Part shown: piece after piece, positions 47,989-59,102 of the stretch
Layout of the letters: the number at the start of each line of letters is the position of its first letter
Position numbering within the stretch: the first letter of the stretch is position 1
Assembly (NCBI GenBank): GCA_917880885.1
Contig: OU862913.1
Span: 7,068,001 to 7,132,000, forward strand
Direction: 5' to 3'
Length of the DNA: 64,000 bases
Origin: Limnephilus marmoratus
Lineage: Eukaryota > Arthropoda > Insecta > Trichoptera > Limnephilidae
Notes under the pieces: model-generated
Databases searched by the model: none
What the model was told of the DNA's origin: nothing
Seen by the model: only the letters and a program-made list of their open reading frames with translations
Program-made: the position numbers and the translations under genes

Positions 47989-49437
47989 TTATTCTCCCTG
48001 GTCCATCTCGGGTAGATGATCTTCGCATTTGTTGCCCTCAATTGGAAGCAGGCATACTTTTGATATTGCCCTCTGGACCGTTCCCTGTGCTGTGATGGTA
48101 GTAGCCACTCGTACTCTTCCATCAGGCCCGGGGTGTACAGCGTGCACTCGTCCTAGCCTCCAAAAGCAAGGAGGCTCGTTGTCTTCCTTCAGAATGACCA
48201 TCTGGCCTGGTTGCAGCTGCCTTTGGTGGTTGCCAGTCCATTTTGTCCGGGTCTGCAGCTCAGCCAAGTATTCCTTGCGCCACCTCGACCAAAACGACTG
48301 TATTAGTTGGTTTAATTTTTGGTAATGATTTAATCTATTGACTGCTACATTCTGCAAATTCTGCTCCGGGATCGCTGCTAAACTCGTTCCAATGAGAAAG
48401 TGACCAGGACTGAGAGGGTTTAGGTCTTTGGGGTCATTGGACAGCGGACAGAGAGGACGGGAATTTAAGCATGATTCAATTTGACATAATACAGTACTGA
48501 ATTCCTCATATGTTAATAGTGAAGCGTTTGCTACCCTTTTCAAATGATATTTTACTGATTTGACCCCTGCTTCCCAAAGTCCCCCAAAGTGCGGGGCCCT
48601 TGCTGGTATGAATTTCCAGCGAATAGATAAATTGGCTAAGTATTTATCAATTTTTTCATTTGAATTTTCCAAAAATTCATATATTTCCCTTAATTCATTA
48701 TTCGCGCCCCTAAAATTAGTGGCGTTATCTGAAAACATTTTACTAGGTTTCCCTCTTCGCGAGATGAAACGTTTAAACGCATTTAGGAAGCTATCAGTGC
48801 TTAAAGACATTACTAGTTCCAAATGTATTGCTTTGGTTACCATACATATAAATAGACATATATAAGATTTTACGCTGTGAGTCTTACGGCTAACACCTGA
48901 TTTGATCAAAATGGGCCCGCAGAAATCGACTCCGGATGATTGAAATGCGCGACCTTCCGTTATTCGTTCGGCCGGTAAGTCCGCCATCAGTTGTTGCTCT
49001 GTTTTCGGGTTGCATCTAAAACATATAATACAGTATCTCAGAACCTTTTTAATTAAATTTTTACCCATAATTGGCCAGTATTTCATTCTTAATAACGCTA
49101 ACAATGCCTGCGTTCCTGCATGCAAATATAAATAATGGTAGTGCCTGACAATAAGTTCACTTAGTTTATGATGTGAAGGTAATACTATGGGGTGTTTTTG
49201 ACTTTCCGATATCATTTTTCCGTTGGACAACCTACCCCCCACCCGGATTAAATCCTTAAACAAATAAGAATTTAATGACTTTAACCTACTACTATTCTTT
49301 ACATTTACCCCGGCTTGTAAGGCTCTCGTCTCTTCCGGGAATGCAAAACAGTGTGCCCGAGATATTAATAAGTGAAGTGAATTCTCCAATTCGTAAACAG
49401 TTAGTGCTCCGCTACGCCTGGACAAAGATTTCAGCAA
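47989..49437 (-). CDS. BEL/Pao integrase region
   Basis: 482 codons, open. A Pao-type N-terminal segment (HPIVLPSHHKLSELIVRHYH, LHAGTQALLALLRMKYWPI) provides the H-x-H part and CIICFRC the Cys pair of the zinc domain. The core has GVDFCGPI (Asp), MFSDNATNFRGA (Asp) and PHFGGLWEAGVKSVKYHL (Glu). The C-terminal part (GQMVILKEDNEPPCFWRLGRV, HPGPDGRVRVATTITAQG) is the DUF5641-like tail typical of Pao elements. Upstream frame continuity with RNase H is broken (49518-49437). Confidence 0.85.
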   Translation of the reverse strand: MLKSLSRRSGALTVYELENSLHLLISRAHCFAFPEETRALQAGVNVKNSSRLKSLNSYLFKDLIRVGGRLSNGKMISESQKHPIVLPSHHKLSELIVRHYHYLYLHAGTQALLALLRMKYWPIMGKNLIKKVLRYCIICFRCNPKTEQQLMADLPAERITEGRAFQSSGVDFCGPILIKSGVSRKTHSVKSYICLFICMVTKAIHLELVMSLSTDSFLNAFKRFISRRGKPSKMFSDNATNFRGANNELREIYEFLENSNEKIDKYLANLSIRWKFIPARAPHFGGLWEAGVKSVKYHLKRVANASLLTYEEFSTVLCQIESCLNSRPLCPLSNDPKDLNPLSPGHFLIGTSLAAIPEQNLQNVAVNRLNHYQKLNQLIQSFWSRWRKEYLAELQTRTKWTGNHQRQLQPGQMVILKEDNEPPCFWRLGRVHAVHPGPDGRVRVATTITAQGTVQRAISKVCLLPIEGNKCEDHLPEMDQGE

Positions 49438-49517
49438 TTAAATACAAATCTTAAAATATAAGCTGTCACCCTTTGCAATTTGGTTAAGCAAGAGTATCTG
49501 GAAAATATTTCCCAATC

Positions 49518-50114
49518 CTATCTTACTGCTGAAATTAAAGTTAGTTTTAATCTTTCTTCTGGTAGATCCAACGGCGTAACTTCACTGCTGGTAATCGGGT
49601 AATCGCCTGAAATCAACCAGGTGGGTCCATGCCACCAAATGTCAGACTTTAGTAGCTGTGACACCGTCGCGCCTCTGGATAAAACGTCCGCCGCATTATC
49701 CTCCGATCTTACGTGTTTCCATTGTGCGGGTTGACTGGACTCTTGGATTTCAGCTACCCTATTGGCCACAAATGTGTTCCACCTTGCTGGCTGTCCACGA
49801 ATCCGGAATAACGTTATCATGGAATCGCACCAGTAGGTTGTATCTATTTCATTTAAGTTCATAGCTATTTTAACGTAGTTCACTGATTTTGTGAATAAAA
49901 CAGCACCACAAAGCTCCAGCTTTGGTAGCGATATGCTTTTCAACGGTGCCACCCTTGATTTTGATGTGACTAAATAAGAAGTTGTGTTTCCCGATTCATC
50001 AGTAGACACTATATATATGCAAGCTGCATAGGCCCTCTCTGAGGAGTCACAGAATCCATGCAGATGCGGTTTAACTTGATGTTTGCAAATTACCTTTCTC
50101 GGTATTTTTAAATT
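49518..50114 (-). pseudogene. BEL/Pao RNase H region
   Basis: The reading resumes after the insertion with LKIPRKVICKHQ, then LHGFCDSSERAYAACIYIVS (Pao RNase H start), SKSRVAPLKSISLPKLELCG, TYWCDSMITLFRI and KHVRSEDNAADVLSRG, the conserved RNase H and linker blocks. It ends in a stop at 49518; integrase continues in another frame. Confidence 0.85.
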
Positions 50115-50490
50115 ATTCAAAGGAGGTTTTTTTTTAGTTTTTTTTTTATTGAAACATATAACAAAGGTTACAATTTTACAATATAATATATACATCAATA
50201 TTTCAATATCTCTCCTAATAAAGCAGCTGCTTGTGTTTAGGAGAGGACAACTAAAAAAAAATTACATTTTTTAAAATTAAAACAAAAAATATTGGTAATT
50301 TAACAAAAAAATATTAGTGATTTTATGATAAAATACAGATAAAAGTAATAAAAATATAGGTTAGTTAATAAATGATTTAAAGTAAAGGCAAAAACATATA
50401 TCTGAATATGCAATACATATTTCTAAATATAATATACAATAAGTTAAATTTATGAGGTGGTACTAGAATATTTAAATTTAATTTTTTTTA
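50115..50490 (-). repeat. Insertion of about 370 bp in BEL/Pao pol
   Basis: The pol reading is interrupted between ELPGRKL (50498) and LKIPRKV (50105). The inserted AT-rich sequence has a T-tract at its plus-strand left end (a possible minus-strand poly-A tail), and both edges carry similar AATTTAAA-type sequence, compatible with a retroposed fragment and its target duplication. The source element is not recognised. Confidence 0.5.
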
Positions 50491-50497
50491 ATATTTT

Positions 50498-51567
50498 TCA
50501 TAGCTTTCTTCCTGGTAATTCATAAATAATGTAATTAGGTAATTCATTTATGTACGAATTCCACGCATTCATCTGTTCAGATGGAACATCTTCGTCCCAC
50601 TGAATCTTAGTTTGCCACAAACCTTGCATTATCAGTTTTGCGACTAAAGTTATTGGGCCTATCAAACCCAATGGGTCAAAGGTAGAGGCGATACATGATA
50701 ACATTTGGCGTTTGCTTTTAACGCAGGCTTCTAAGGGCTCTACAATGTACTGAAAATAGTCTTGCTGGTTATTCCATGACAACCCTAAAATTTTATTTTC
50801 CTTGGGGTTATCAGTAATAATCATATCTGTATCACTCTCTGGTTTTGAACTTATAGAGGGTAAATTTGATCGCCATTTTCGTAAATTCATGCCAGCAGAT
50901 GCCAAAATGCTGCTTAACTGTTGCTTAATAGTGAAACAATCTGCCTCATTTTCGTCGCCAGTTATCAAATCATCCATATAAAAGTTGTATTTTAGGATGC
51001 GACTGACCTTTCTGTATGCTTCCTAATTTTCTGTTCCTAACTGCTCCAAGCATCTGGGAGCCAGAAAGGATGATGGTCCCAAACCGTAGGTGACAGTATT
51101 GAGTTGATAGTGTTGGATTTCTTCTTCCGGAGAGTCCCTTCAGACTATGCGCTGCAAATCTCTATCCTCAGGCTGCACCAATATTTGACGATACATCTTC
51201 TCGATGTCGGCGGTTAATGCATACTGGTGCTTTCTGAAAAATAATAATTGCGCACATAAATCCTTTTGTAAAACTGGCCCTACCATGAGGGCGTCGTTTA
51301 ATGATATACCGGTTGATGACTTGGCTGATCCGTCAAACACGACCCTGGTTTTGGTTGTCGTGCTAGACTCCTTCATCACTGCATGGTGTGGCAAATAATA
51401 ACTAATTTTATCTTTTGGCGGTGCTTCGCACAGCGTCATATGCCCCAATTCCTGATACTCTTTCATGATTTTTTTTATAATCTAGCATCAGGTCTTTATT
51501 GGCAAGAAATTTTTTCTCCATATTATAGAATCTTTTTTCAACCACCTTTAGGGTTTCACCCATTTGA
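50498..51567 (-). pseudogene. BEL/Pao reverse transcriptase
   Basis: The minus strand gives YYLPHHAVMKESSTTTKTRV, VVFDGSAKSSTGISLND and LTADIEKMYRQILVQPED (motif A), then, after an in-frame stop at 51140, LNTVTYGLGPSSFLAPRCL (motif B) and FYMDDLITGDENEADC (catalytic YMDD). RKWRSNLPSI, KILGLSWN and CIASTFDPLGLIGP follow. At least two stops and a frameshift near 51466 break it. Confidence 0.85.
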
Positions 51568-52518
51568 TTAATATTGGGCCGCAGCGGTAATCTTACCGCA
51601 AAACGTCTTCTCATCCCTTTCATGTGTGCGTAAGAAGCTCTCTTCACATGCTCTTTCTTCGTGGCTTCTATGTTTTACAGGAGCTAGTTCCTCTATTTTC
51701 CAAAAGCTTTCTAATTGCGTATGCAATAAATTTAAAGATAAATTACAGGAATTTACTGGCCTTTTTGGTTTCGGAGTGGAGATAGGTCCGGACACAAGCC
51801 ATTCTAGCTCGGTCCTTTGTAGCGTGAGTCCAGCATCTCCAATTCTCATTCGATCGGTATGCAAGACTTCCCAGAATACCTCCGCTCCCAGTAGTATATC
51901 TATCGGGCTGGTAATGTTGAAGTTCGGTTCTGCTAATTGGAGACCGCTAGGGATCCCCGCATCTTTTCTCTGAAAGGAAATTTGTGGCAGGTTACTGGTC
52001 ACTTCAGGTATTATCAGGCATTCTATATTCCTTTGGTATTCAGAATAGCTTGAAGTTATATTGAATTCCACTTTAGATTTTATATTTAAAATCTTATTGT
52101 GGATTCCCGTAACAGGAATGTTGACCCTTTTCGCCTTTGATTTTAATTTCTTTGCAAATTCCTTACTTATAAAATTAGTTTGTGCCCCAGAATCTAATAG
52201 AGCTCTTGCTTGAATTGATTGTCCGGCATCGTCCTTTATGTTGATGATGGCAGTGGACAATAACACGAAATTTGGTTCTACCTTCGCGGCATGATTTGAT
52301 ACCAAAGGCGCTTCCTTCGCGGAAGATGTTGATGCCCTTTCGTGTTTTGATTCCTCCTCTTGTTTAAAATGAAGTAACGTATTGTGATTTACGCCATCGC
52401 ATTTACGGCAATTAAATTTTGATTTGCAATCCTTTAATTTATGACCGAGGTTTAAACATTTTAAACAAGCGCCTAATTTGTGTATTTTATCTATTCGTTC
52501 TTTTGGCTTCAATTCCAA
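51568..52518 (-). pseudogene. BEL/Pao zinc knuckles and aspartic protease
   Basis: 316 codons: CLKCLNLGHKLKDC (CCHC) and CRKCDGVNHNTLLH (knuckle-like) at the start, then RALLDSGAQTNFISKEFA, the DUF1758-type protease active site, and DILLGAEVFWEVL followed by TELEWLVSGPI, typical of Pao polyproteins. Frame is lost at both ends relative to gag and RT. Confidence 0.85.
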
Positions 52519-52559
52519 AAATTTGCGGCAATAATAAATCTTATGATTATCGTTTCAAT

Positions 52560-53440
52560 GTAAACATTTTAATTTTTGTGCAGATAATGAAACCATAGCT
52601 TCTTTTTTATAATTATGCGGATTCGTTTTTCCCGGATTAATTCTTTTTTCGTTATTTGATGAGGCCTCTAATACTTGGGCCCTTGTATACAAACATTTAG
52701 GTAATAAATTCTTCGTAGGTAGGTAGATTATTTTTTGTTGGGTATTGTTCCCAATGAGCCCTTGTATTTGAGTCTAGCTTGTATGATAACAAATAAATCA
52801 ATACTACATCCCAATTTTTCGTAGCTATATTTAATTTATTTAGCGATTTTAAATGCAACTGTGCCTCGTCCAATAGGCTTCTTATTGCGACGTGATTTTC
52901 TGCTTTTACGTCCGGTAATTTAAACAACGCGTTTACATGATTATTTATAATTATTTTTGAGTTTTCGTATCTGTCCGTGAGCATCTCCCAGGCCAATACA
53001 TAGTTGTCGATGTGCATTGGTAATGCTGTTATTAGTTTAAATGCTTCCCCTTTTAGACAAGAACGCAAATAATAAAATTTTTGTACGGCATCTAGGTTAG
53101 AATTACTGTCTACTAAAGATATAAACGCATCTCGGAATTCTATCCATTCGCAGTAATCACCTTTAAATTTTGGTAATTCTATTATCGGCAATTTGATGTT
53201 GTTATTTGCCTTGCCTGCGAAATGGTCTGAAACTAACCTCTCTTTCGCGTTGGATAAAACATCAAAATAATCGTTTTCAAAACTCGCCCTTTCGCTGTCG
53301 TCATCATCGGGAGATAAAGCGTCTATTTTATCCTGAATTTCCTCGAACTGATCCATTAAAAGCTCGAAATGTTTTATACGTAATCCGAGTTCGTTTTGTG
53401 TCAGCGAATCTTTGTTTAAAAATTCTCTGAACCTAGTCAC
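52560..53440 (-). pseudogene. BEL/Pao Gag (DUF1759-type)
   Basis: From ATG 53440: RFREFLNKDSLTQNEL with a helical N-terminus, then KLPIIELPKFKGDYCEWIEF, the gag block typical of Pao elements, FYYLRSCLKGEAFKLI, and DVVLIYLLSYKLDSNTRAHW. A stop at 52697 ends the open part; the link to the zinc knuckles is one frame off, so gag is broken. Confidence 0.85.
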
Positions 53441-54072
53441 TTTCCCCTTACAAATGCCCCTTTTACCGATAAGCGTTTTTAAATCCAGTTTTATTAAATC
53501 AGGTACTTACTTAATCAGAGTTATCCAAATATTTTATCACAATAACCGTTTAAAACTATTAATCCCGTAATAAACACCGATAACTTCCCAATCCGTCACA
53601 ACACGACAATCGACAATGCCCCGACGCCGTTAAATTTCACCCATAGAGTATTTTTAGCAACAAACTGTTTTATCGGCTTCGCGGTTAATTTAAATAATTA
53701 TTTCAGAGAAAGTTTCTTTTAATCCCGGAATTTATAACATTGCTGTAGTTTTTTGCGATAATCTCATTTCCTACTGCAATGTCGAGTTATTTTTTGTAGA
53801 CTTGTTCATACCGGCTTGCAACAATTTTTTTTATGAGAAATGTACAATATTGATGTCATTAAACTTTTTGCTTTCTTTTTTTTTTTTATGATTTTTATGG
53901 TAAGGTGGGTAGTATGGAATGGATTGGTCACTTGCCCTTTTTATCGTGATGTTTTCTGGATGCTGGAATCTGCTTGCTGGACTCTGGCTGCATTGCTGGT
54001 TCCTTCTTCAGTGCTGGTTCTTTTTTATTAATTTAATCACTCGCGTTAAACTATCCGACTCGTAGGATCATA
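53441..54072 (-). other. BEL/Pao leader with primer-binding region
   Basis: Non-coding. Directly next to the 5' LTR (minus strand) is TATGATCCTACGAGTCGGAT, in PBS position; the tRNA it would pair with was not identified. Confidence 0.5.
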
Positions 54073-54210
54073 TGTAAAGTTTTAAGGTAAGGAACTGGTA
54101 ATGAAAGACTCATCTTCAGGACAATTTTTAAGGGACTCTTGAGTTTATTGATTCTATTTCCAATTACATTTTAATAACCGGAAGATACAAACTACCCGAG
54201 ACAGACCAAG
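54073..54210 (-). repeat. BEL/Pao 5' LTR, truncated
   Basis: 138 bp aligning with 46963-47100 (TGTAAAGTTTTAAGG to GACAGACCAAG), with few differences. It stops where the foldback element begins, so the promoter half of this LTR is missing. Confidence 0.8.
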
Positions 54211-54823
54211 ATATTTGTCAAGTTTAAGTATTTCCCCAATAAATGAAGACATAATTTGTCTCGACGCCACCTAGCGACGGATTTAACATTAACAGTGTCT
54301 CTCTCGCAAAAATAAAGTTGGTTGTTTTCAGGTGGAAAAAATATAATAAGCAGTAATTGTTGAATGAAACACAAGTATATATTGAATCATTTGGCGGGTA
54401 TAAGATAAGCCGCCATAGCTCAATTGGGAGAGCAGCTGACCGGCAATCAGAAGGGCACGGATTCAAGTCCCGTTGGTGTCATGTATCTTTTCTCGGAAGA
54501 TTTTTCAATGTGGATGAGTGTTTCAGGCTGATAATTATTGCTTATAATATATTATTTTTAATTGAGATTTTTAGGTATAGCACAAAGGGTAACAATTAAA
54601 ATAAGCAATAATTATCAGAATGAAAACTCATCTACATTAAAAAAAATAATAATTCAATATATACTAGTGTTTCATTCAAGAATTACTGCTTATTACATTT
54701 TTCCACCTGAAAACAACCAACTTTATTTTTGTGATTGAGGCATTGTTAGATTTAAATCTCTCGCTAGGTGGCGTCGAGACAAACTATATCTACAGTTTAT
54801 GGTGAAATACTTTAACTTGTATA
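54211..54823. repeat. Nested foldback element with tRNA-like retroposon copy D inside
   Basis: Outer arms of about 180 bp (54211-54400 and 54640-54823) are inverted copies sharing TTTGTCTCGACGCCACCTAG, AAAGTTGGTTGTTTTCAGGT and ATTCAATATATACT-type blocks. Between them lies a tRNA-like copy: CCGCCATAGCTCAATTGGGA, GGCACGGATTCAAGTCC and the family right-arm sequence to about 54547, then an inverted arm start GCACAAAGGGTAAC and AAGCAATAATTATC to about 54640. Two foldback families are therefore nested. Confidence 0.75.
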
Positions 54824-54824
54824 T

Positions 54825-54890
54825 TTCCGACATAGCTCAATGGTAGAGCACCTGATCGGCAATCATAAGGACACGGGTTCAAGCACGGGC
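54825..54890 (+). repeat. tRNA-like core without arms, copy E
   Basis: GACATAGCTCAATGGTAGAG and GACACGGGTTCAAGCACGG give A and B boxes at tRNA spacing, immediately outside the outer foldback arm. The acceptor and T-stem pairing are poor, so it is not called a tRNA gene. Confidence 0.55.
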
Positions 54891-55504
54891 GTAGCCAGGG
54901 GGGGTTTTGGGGGTTCAAACCACTCCCGAAAAGTTAAGATATCAACATCAATATACAAAAATAAGGATTCGTGCCGTTTCGGTATTGTTGTGTATCCCCA
55001 CACCAGTGATGGTATGTCTAGGGAAATTTGACTAGATCTAGAGGAGAAAAATATTTTTTAGGGAAAAGGGAAATCAGCACAAAATCTAGGGAAATTTCGA
55101 ACCGGTAATTTTTTTTATTACATAATATGACAATATTACTGGTATTATATACCTATATGTTTTTTGGAATTCTCATGAACATTAAATATTGTTGATCTAC
55201 TTACGAGCAATTTCGTCAAGCAATGTTATTTTTAACATGAAAACTCAAAATTATATTATGTATCTAAAAAGATAAATGGAAACTAATATAATAGAGATAA
55301 AGAAAAAATTCTCCTCTGAAAGAAAAAATTAATTTAACTTTCTAGTTCCGTTTTATTGGTGATTGCGGTTGATTTTTATTTTGCAAAGTGATTTTTATTT
55401 GAAATTCCGTTTCTAATCAGTGGTAAGTGACTGCTGAAAATGTTAGTTTCGAAAAGTTTTATTTTATTATAGTTCCAAAAAATACAAAGTCCGACTAACC
55501 CACA
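54891..55504. other. Spacer starting with a common GCGTAGCCAGGGGGG sequence
   Basis: It begins with GCGTAGCCAGGGGGGTTTTG, the look of a dispersed repeat end, then AT-rich sequence with three degenerate CTAGGGAAATT repeats (about 55017-55095). Nothing else recognised. Confidence 0.4.
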
Positions 55505-55691
55505 TTTTATTACACTTATAATAATTTTATTTTAGTTGTATAATGTTGTCCTTCCCGAAATGTATTTCAATAAACTCATCGGGAGTAATATATTATAAAT
55601 GTAATAATTTTGTAATATATCATCACTAATAAATAAAAAAAAATAATAAAATAAAAAAGACACAAACAATAATGGAATAAGTGCAGGCTCA

Positions 55692-55800
55692 AGATATCCA
55701 AAACATTGGCAAAGAATCTCGACCGGTCAGTGGTTGAGTGGGCATCGCGTTTGGGTCCCACCCAGGCGTTCCGTGTTCGATATCTCGGCTGGCTAAAAAA
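55692..55800 (+). repeat. tRNA-related SINE-like sequence, copy 2
   Basis: Partner of 15751-15860: TCAGTGGTTGAGTGGGCATC, TTTGGGTCCCACCCAGGCGT and CCGTGTTCGATATCTCGG, with the B-box side better preserved here. Confidence 0.5.
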
Positions 55801-56179
55801 GTCATCCATCACGACTTCTCGACATCTTCTCCTTCGGCTTACTGTGGTGGTAGTAGGAGATTTTCAAATATTGTCGGGTTATTCGTAACCCAGGAATGTT
55901 ACTTTCTTGTTTTTAAAATTATTTTATAATAAAAAATAATTTTAACTGAAGGTCAAACAAAACAAAAACTACAAAAAATACACCTTGGTGGTCATTAATT
56001 CAGATCATATTTATTATATCATTAATTTGACAAAATATAAGTTTAACCACACAAAGTACGGATCGAAAAATGGGAAGTAAACTCGAATCATTGTTAAATT
56101 CTCACAGGGATTAGGAAAAAAAATCATTTAAAAAGTTATTAAAACTTAAAACTAAGCAACTACATTCCGTGTTCAATCA

Positions 56180-56670
56180 ACATTCCGGTACCCGTACAAC
56201 ACAATGCCCAATTCATCATTGAAATATTCTAAGTGTGGTATGAAGTTAAGTTTGGTGTCAAAAGTTAGACCTAAGTCTTTAATTTCAGAAATAGATTACA
56301 TAGAGATCGATGTTATTAATAACCATGTAATTGAAGAAAAACATTTTATATTTATTTTAGTAAGTGTTCATTAGACGGTTATAAAGCCCTCTGTTTAGGA
56401 CATATGCTGTCTTTGACTGTGCCAATTAATTTATCCATAAGAAGCTTCAAAGTTATAAAATAGTTGATGATATGGAAATCGGTCTATAATTGGTTAGTTC
56501 CATTTTATCCCCCTTTTTGAAGATTAGAGTCAAATAATTCTATTTCCATAGATCAGGAAATGTACTTTCTGACAAATAATGCCCGAATATGGTGCGGAGA
56601 GGATAAGCTAGAACGGTGATACGCTGCTGTAAGAATAACAGTGTAATAATATGGGGACCGATATTATAAT
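56180..56670 (-). pseudogene. LINE reverse transcriptase relic, copy 2
   Basis: Minus-strand reading: FPDLWK, LIFKKGDKMELTNYRPISIS (N-terminal RT), and further along EIKDLGLTFDTKLNFIPHLE, the thumb/C-terminal RT region. The catalytic centre is deleted between them. It is more complete than the copy 1 partner at 16777. Confidence 0.7.
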
Positions 56671-56889
56671 TGGGGTCAACGAGAGAGAGAAGTGTGTTTT
56701 CTAAATGCGTTAAATTAAGACAATTTTAAATTGGAACTTGGAAAATATTATCGTTTACTTGAAAATAAAATCAAAATTGGTCATTACGTACAAAAATATA
56801 TTTTGTTATTGTTCGTGATGCAAGTATGACGGAATAGCATTTTTCAAAAATAATTCGTAAATTTGCTGTTAAAAAGGAAAAAAACCAAA

Positions 56890-57141
56890 CAAGCGTATGC
56901 GTGCTTCTTCAAATGCCTCATTTGAGAACACGAATAGCGGCAATCAGATTATGAAAAAAGATTTTCTCAGCCGTGAGTAAGGCTCTTCAGATTGCTTCTT
57001 GAGAACATGAGCGCCCTAGAGGTGATTTTCCACGAAAACGGCGCTATATAAATTAGCCAATTATTATTAATTATTATTATGAATAGTTGCACTCGGAACA
57101 AGAAAAAGGTTTTTCTGCACTGTGAGTCAGTCTGTGAATTA
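56890..57141 (-). pseudogene. Decayed zinc-finger repeats downstream of gene 2
   Basis: Finger-like units with frameshifts, interrupted at about 57010-57080 by a short insertion (CGCCCTAGAGGTGATTTTCC, GGCGCTATATAAATTAG and (ATT)n), which looks like a retroposon tail. Confidence 0.6.
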
Positions 57142-58810
57142 TCAAATTGCTTTTTGTAGAAAATTAATAATTGCAATCGGAACAAGAAAAAGGTTTTCTC
57201 CAAAGTGATTCAGTATGTATTTTTGCAAATCTCCCTTCGGAGAACATGAATAGTTGCACTTGGAATATGTAAAAGCTTTTTCTCCACTGTGAGTCAGCAT
57301 GTGGATCGTCAGACTGCCCCTTTGAGAATATAAATAGTTGCACCCGGAATAATAAAAATGTTTTTCTCCATTGTGAGTCAGCGTGTGGATCGTCAGACTG
57401 CCCTTTTGAGAACACGAATAGTTGCACTCAGAACAAGAAAAAGGTTTTTCTCTACTATGAGTCATCTTGTGGATCGTCAGGTTGCTTTTTGTAGAACATG
57501 AATAGTTGCATTCGGAACAAGAAAAAGGTTTTTCTCCACTGTGAGTCAGCTTGTGGATCGTCAGACTGCTCTTTAGAGAACACGAATAGTTGCACTCGGA
57601 ATAAGAAAAAGGTTTTTCTCCACTGTGAGTCAGCTTGTGGGTCGTCAGATTGCTTTTTGTAGTACTGGAATAGTTGCATTCGGAACAAGAAAAATGTTTT
57701 TCTCCACTGTGAATCAGATTGTGTTTCTTCAAATCGCCCTTCTGAGAGAATGAATAGTTGCACTCGGAACAAGAAAAAGGTTTTTCTCCACTGTGAGTCA
57801 GCTTGTGGATCGTCAGACTGCTCTTTTGAGAAAACGAATAGTTGCACTCGGAACAAGAAAAGGGTTTTTCTCCACTGTGAGACAGCTTGTGGGTCGTCAG
57901 ATTGCTTTTTGTAGTACTTGAATAGTTGCATTCGGAACAAGAAAAGGTTTTTCTCCACTGTGAATCAGATTGTGTTTCTTCAAATGGCTCTTCTGAGAGC
58001 ATGAATAGTTGCATTCAGAACAAGAAAAAGGTTTTTCTCCACTGTGAGTCCGCTTGTGGATCGTCAGACTGCCCTTCCGTGAACACGAATAGTTGCACTC
58101 AGAACAAGAAAAAGGTTTTTCTCCACTGTGAGTCAGCTTGTGGATCGTTAGACTGCCTTTTGTAGAACATGAATAGTTGCATTCGGAACAAGAAAAGGGT
58201 TTTCCTCCCCTGTGAGTCATCTTGTGGATCGTCAGGTTGCTTTTTGTAGAACATGAATAGTTGCATTCGGAACAAAAAAAAGGTTTTTCTCCACTGTGAG
58301 TACGCATGTGGATCGTCAGATTGCCCTTTTGAGTACACGAATGGTTGCACTCAGAACAAGAAAAAGGTTTTTCTCCACTGTGAGTCATCTTGTGGATCGT
58401 TAGACTGTCCTTTCGAGAACACGAATAGTTGCACTCGGAACAAGAAAAAGGTTTTTCTGCACTGTGAATCAGAATGTGTCTCTTCAAATCGTCATTCCGA
58501 GAACATGAATAGTTGCACTCGGAACAAGAAAAAGGTTTTTCTCCACTGTGAGTCCGCTTGTGGATCGTCAGACTGCCCTTTTGAGAGCATGAATAGTTGC
58601 ACTCGGAACAAGAAAATGGTTTTTTTCCGCTGTGAACCAACATGTTTTTCCTCAAATATTCCTTTTGAGAACTTGAACAGTTGCACTTGGAACATGAAAA
58701 AAGTTCAACTCCAGTATGGCTGCGAAGGTGACTTACAAAATTATTCTTATGAGAGCAGGAGTAGTGACGAGGATAAGATACTCGTTTATGCACAGGATGC
58801 GTCTTCATAT
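57142..58810 (-). pseudogene. Zinc-finger gene 2, exon 3: C2H2 array broken by a 1-nt deletion
   Basis: The exon begins after an acceptor CTGTCGACAG (58811-58820), a different acceptor from gene 1, keeping frame despite an altered upstream sequence. Fingers 1-9 are readable (the first has lost its His: LRKNMLVH). At about 57942-57945 the run AAAAA in the KPF linker is AAAA, a 1-nt deletion, so the frame ends at 57897 (about 407 aa with exons 1-2). In the shifted frame about nine more fingers continue to 57142, the last with a His to Tyr change, and a further T deletion near 57195 ends it. Either a truncated protein or a pseudogene. Confidence 0.75.
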
Positions 58811-58929
58811 CTGTCGACAGATTTGAAAAAGGATATAGCTAAAAAGATACATTAAGACTTATAACCTAAGTGAAAAAATGGATACCATTATGTTAGAATG
58901 TTAAATCTTCCAATGAAAATCGGTTATAC

Positions 58930-59082
58930 CTGCTGTCTGGTTCATTGTTTCAACGCGTTCTAAGCATTCTTTTTTAACGTCCGACAGTTTTACGTCAATT
59001 TCCATATAAGAAAAACTGACTTCATCTTCTTCTCGGGATACCAGATCCGTCTTGATGGCAACTGTCTCCACGTTAGTGCTGT
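58930..59082 (-). CDS. Zinc-finger gene 2, exon 2: acidic Lys-motif module
   Basis: 153 bp, phase 1-1, acceptor TTTTGCAG and donor GTATAA. It encodes STNVETVAIKTDLVSREEDE, then FSYMEIDVKLSDVKKECLER. Nearly identical to gene 1 exon 2. The donor GTATAA is weaker than the GTAAAA of gene 1. Confidence 0.7.
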
Positions 59083-59102
59083 CTGCAAAATCAAAACGAC
59101 AA

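Larger units (their letters stand above)
46963..54210 (-). mobile_element. BEL/Pao LTR retrotransposon
   Basis: LTRs at 46963-47343 and 54073-54210 (partial) share TGTAAAGTTTTAAGGTAAGG in direct orientation. Between them on the minus strand are gag (53440-52520), zinc knuckles and aspartic protease, RT, RNase H and integrase in the BEL/Pao order. Frameshifts separate several blocks and a 370-bp insertion splits pol, so the copy is inactive. The right LTR is truncated by a foldback element at 54211. Confidence 0.9.

Noticed and set aside
47928..48865. Plus-strand ORFs across the BEL/Pao integrase
   Set aside because: They oppose a 482-codon integrase frame with all catalytic motifs.
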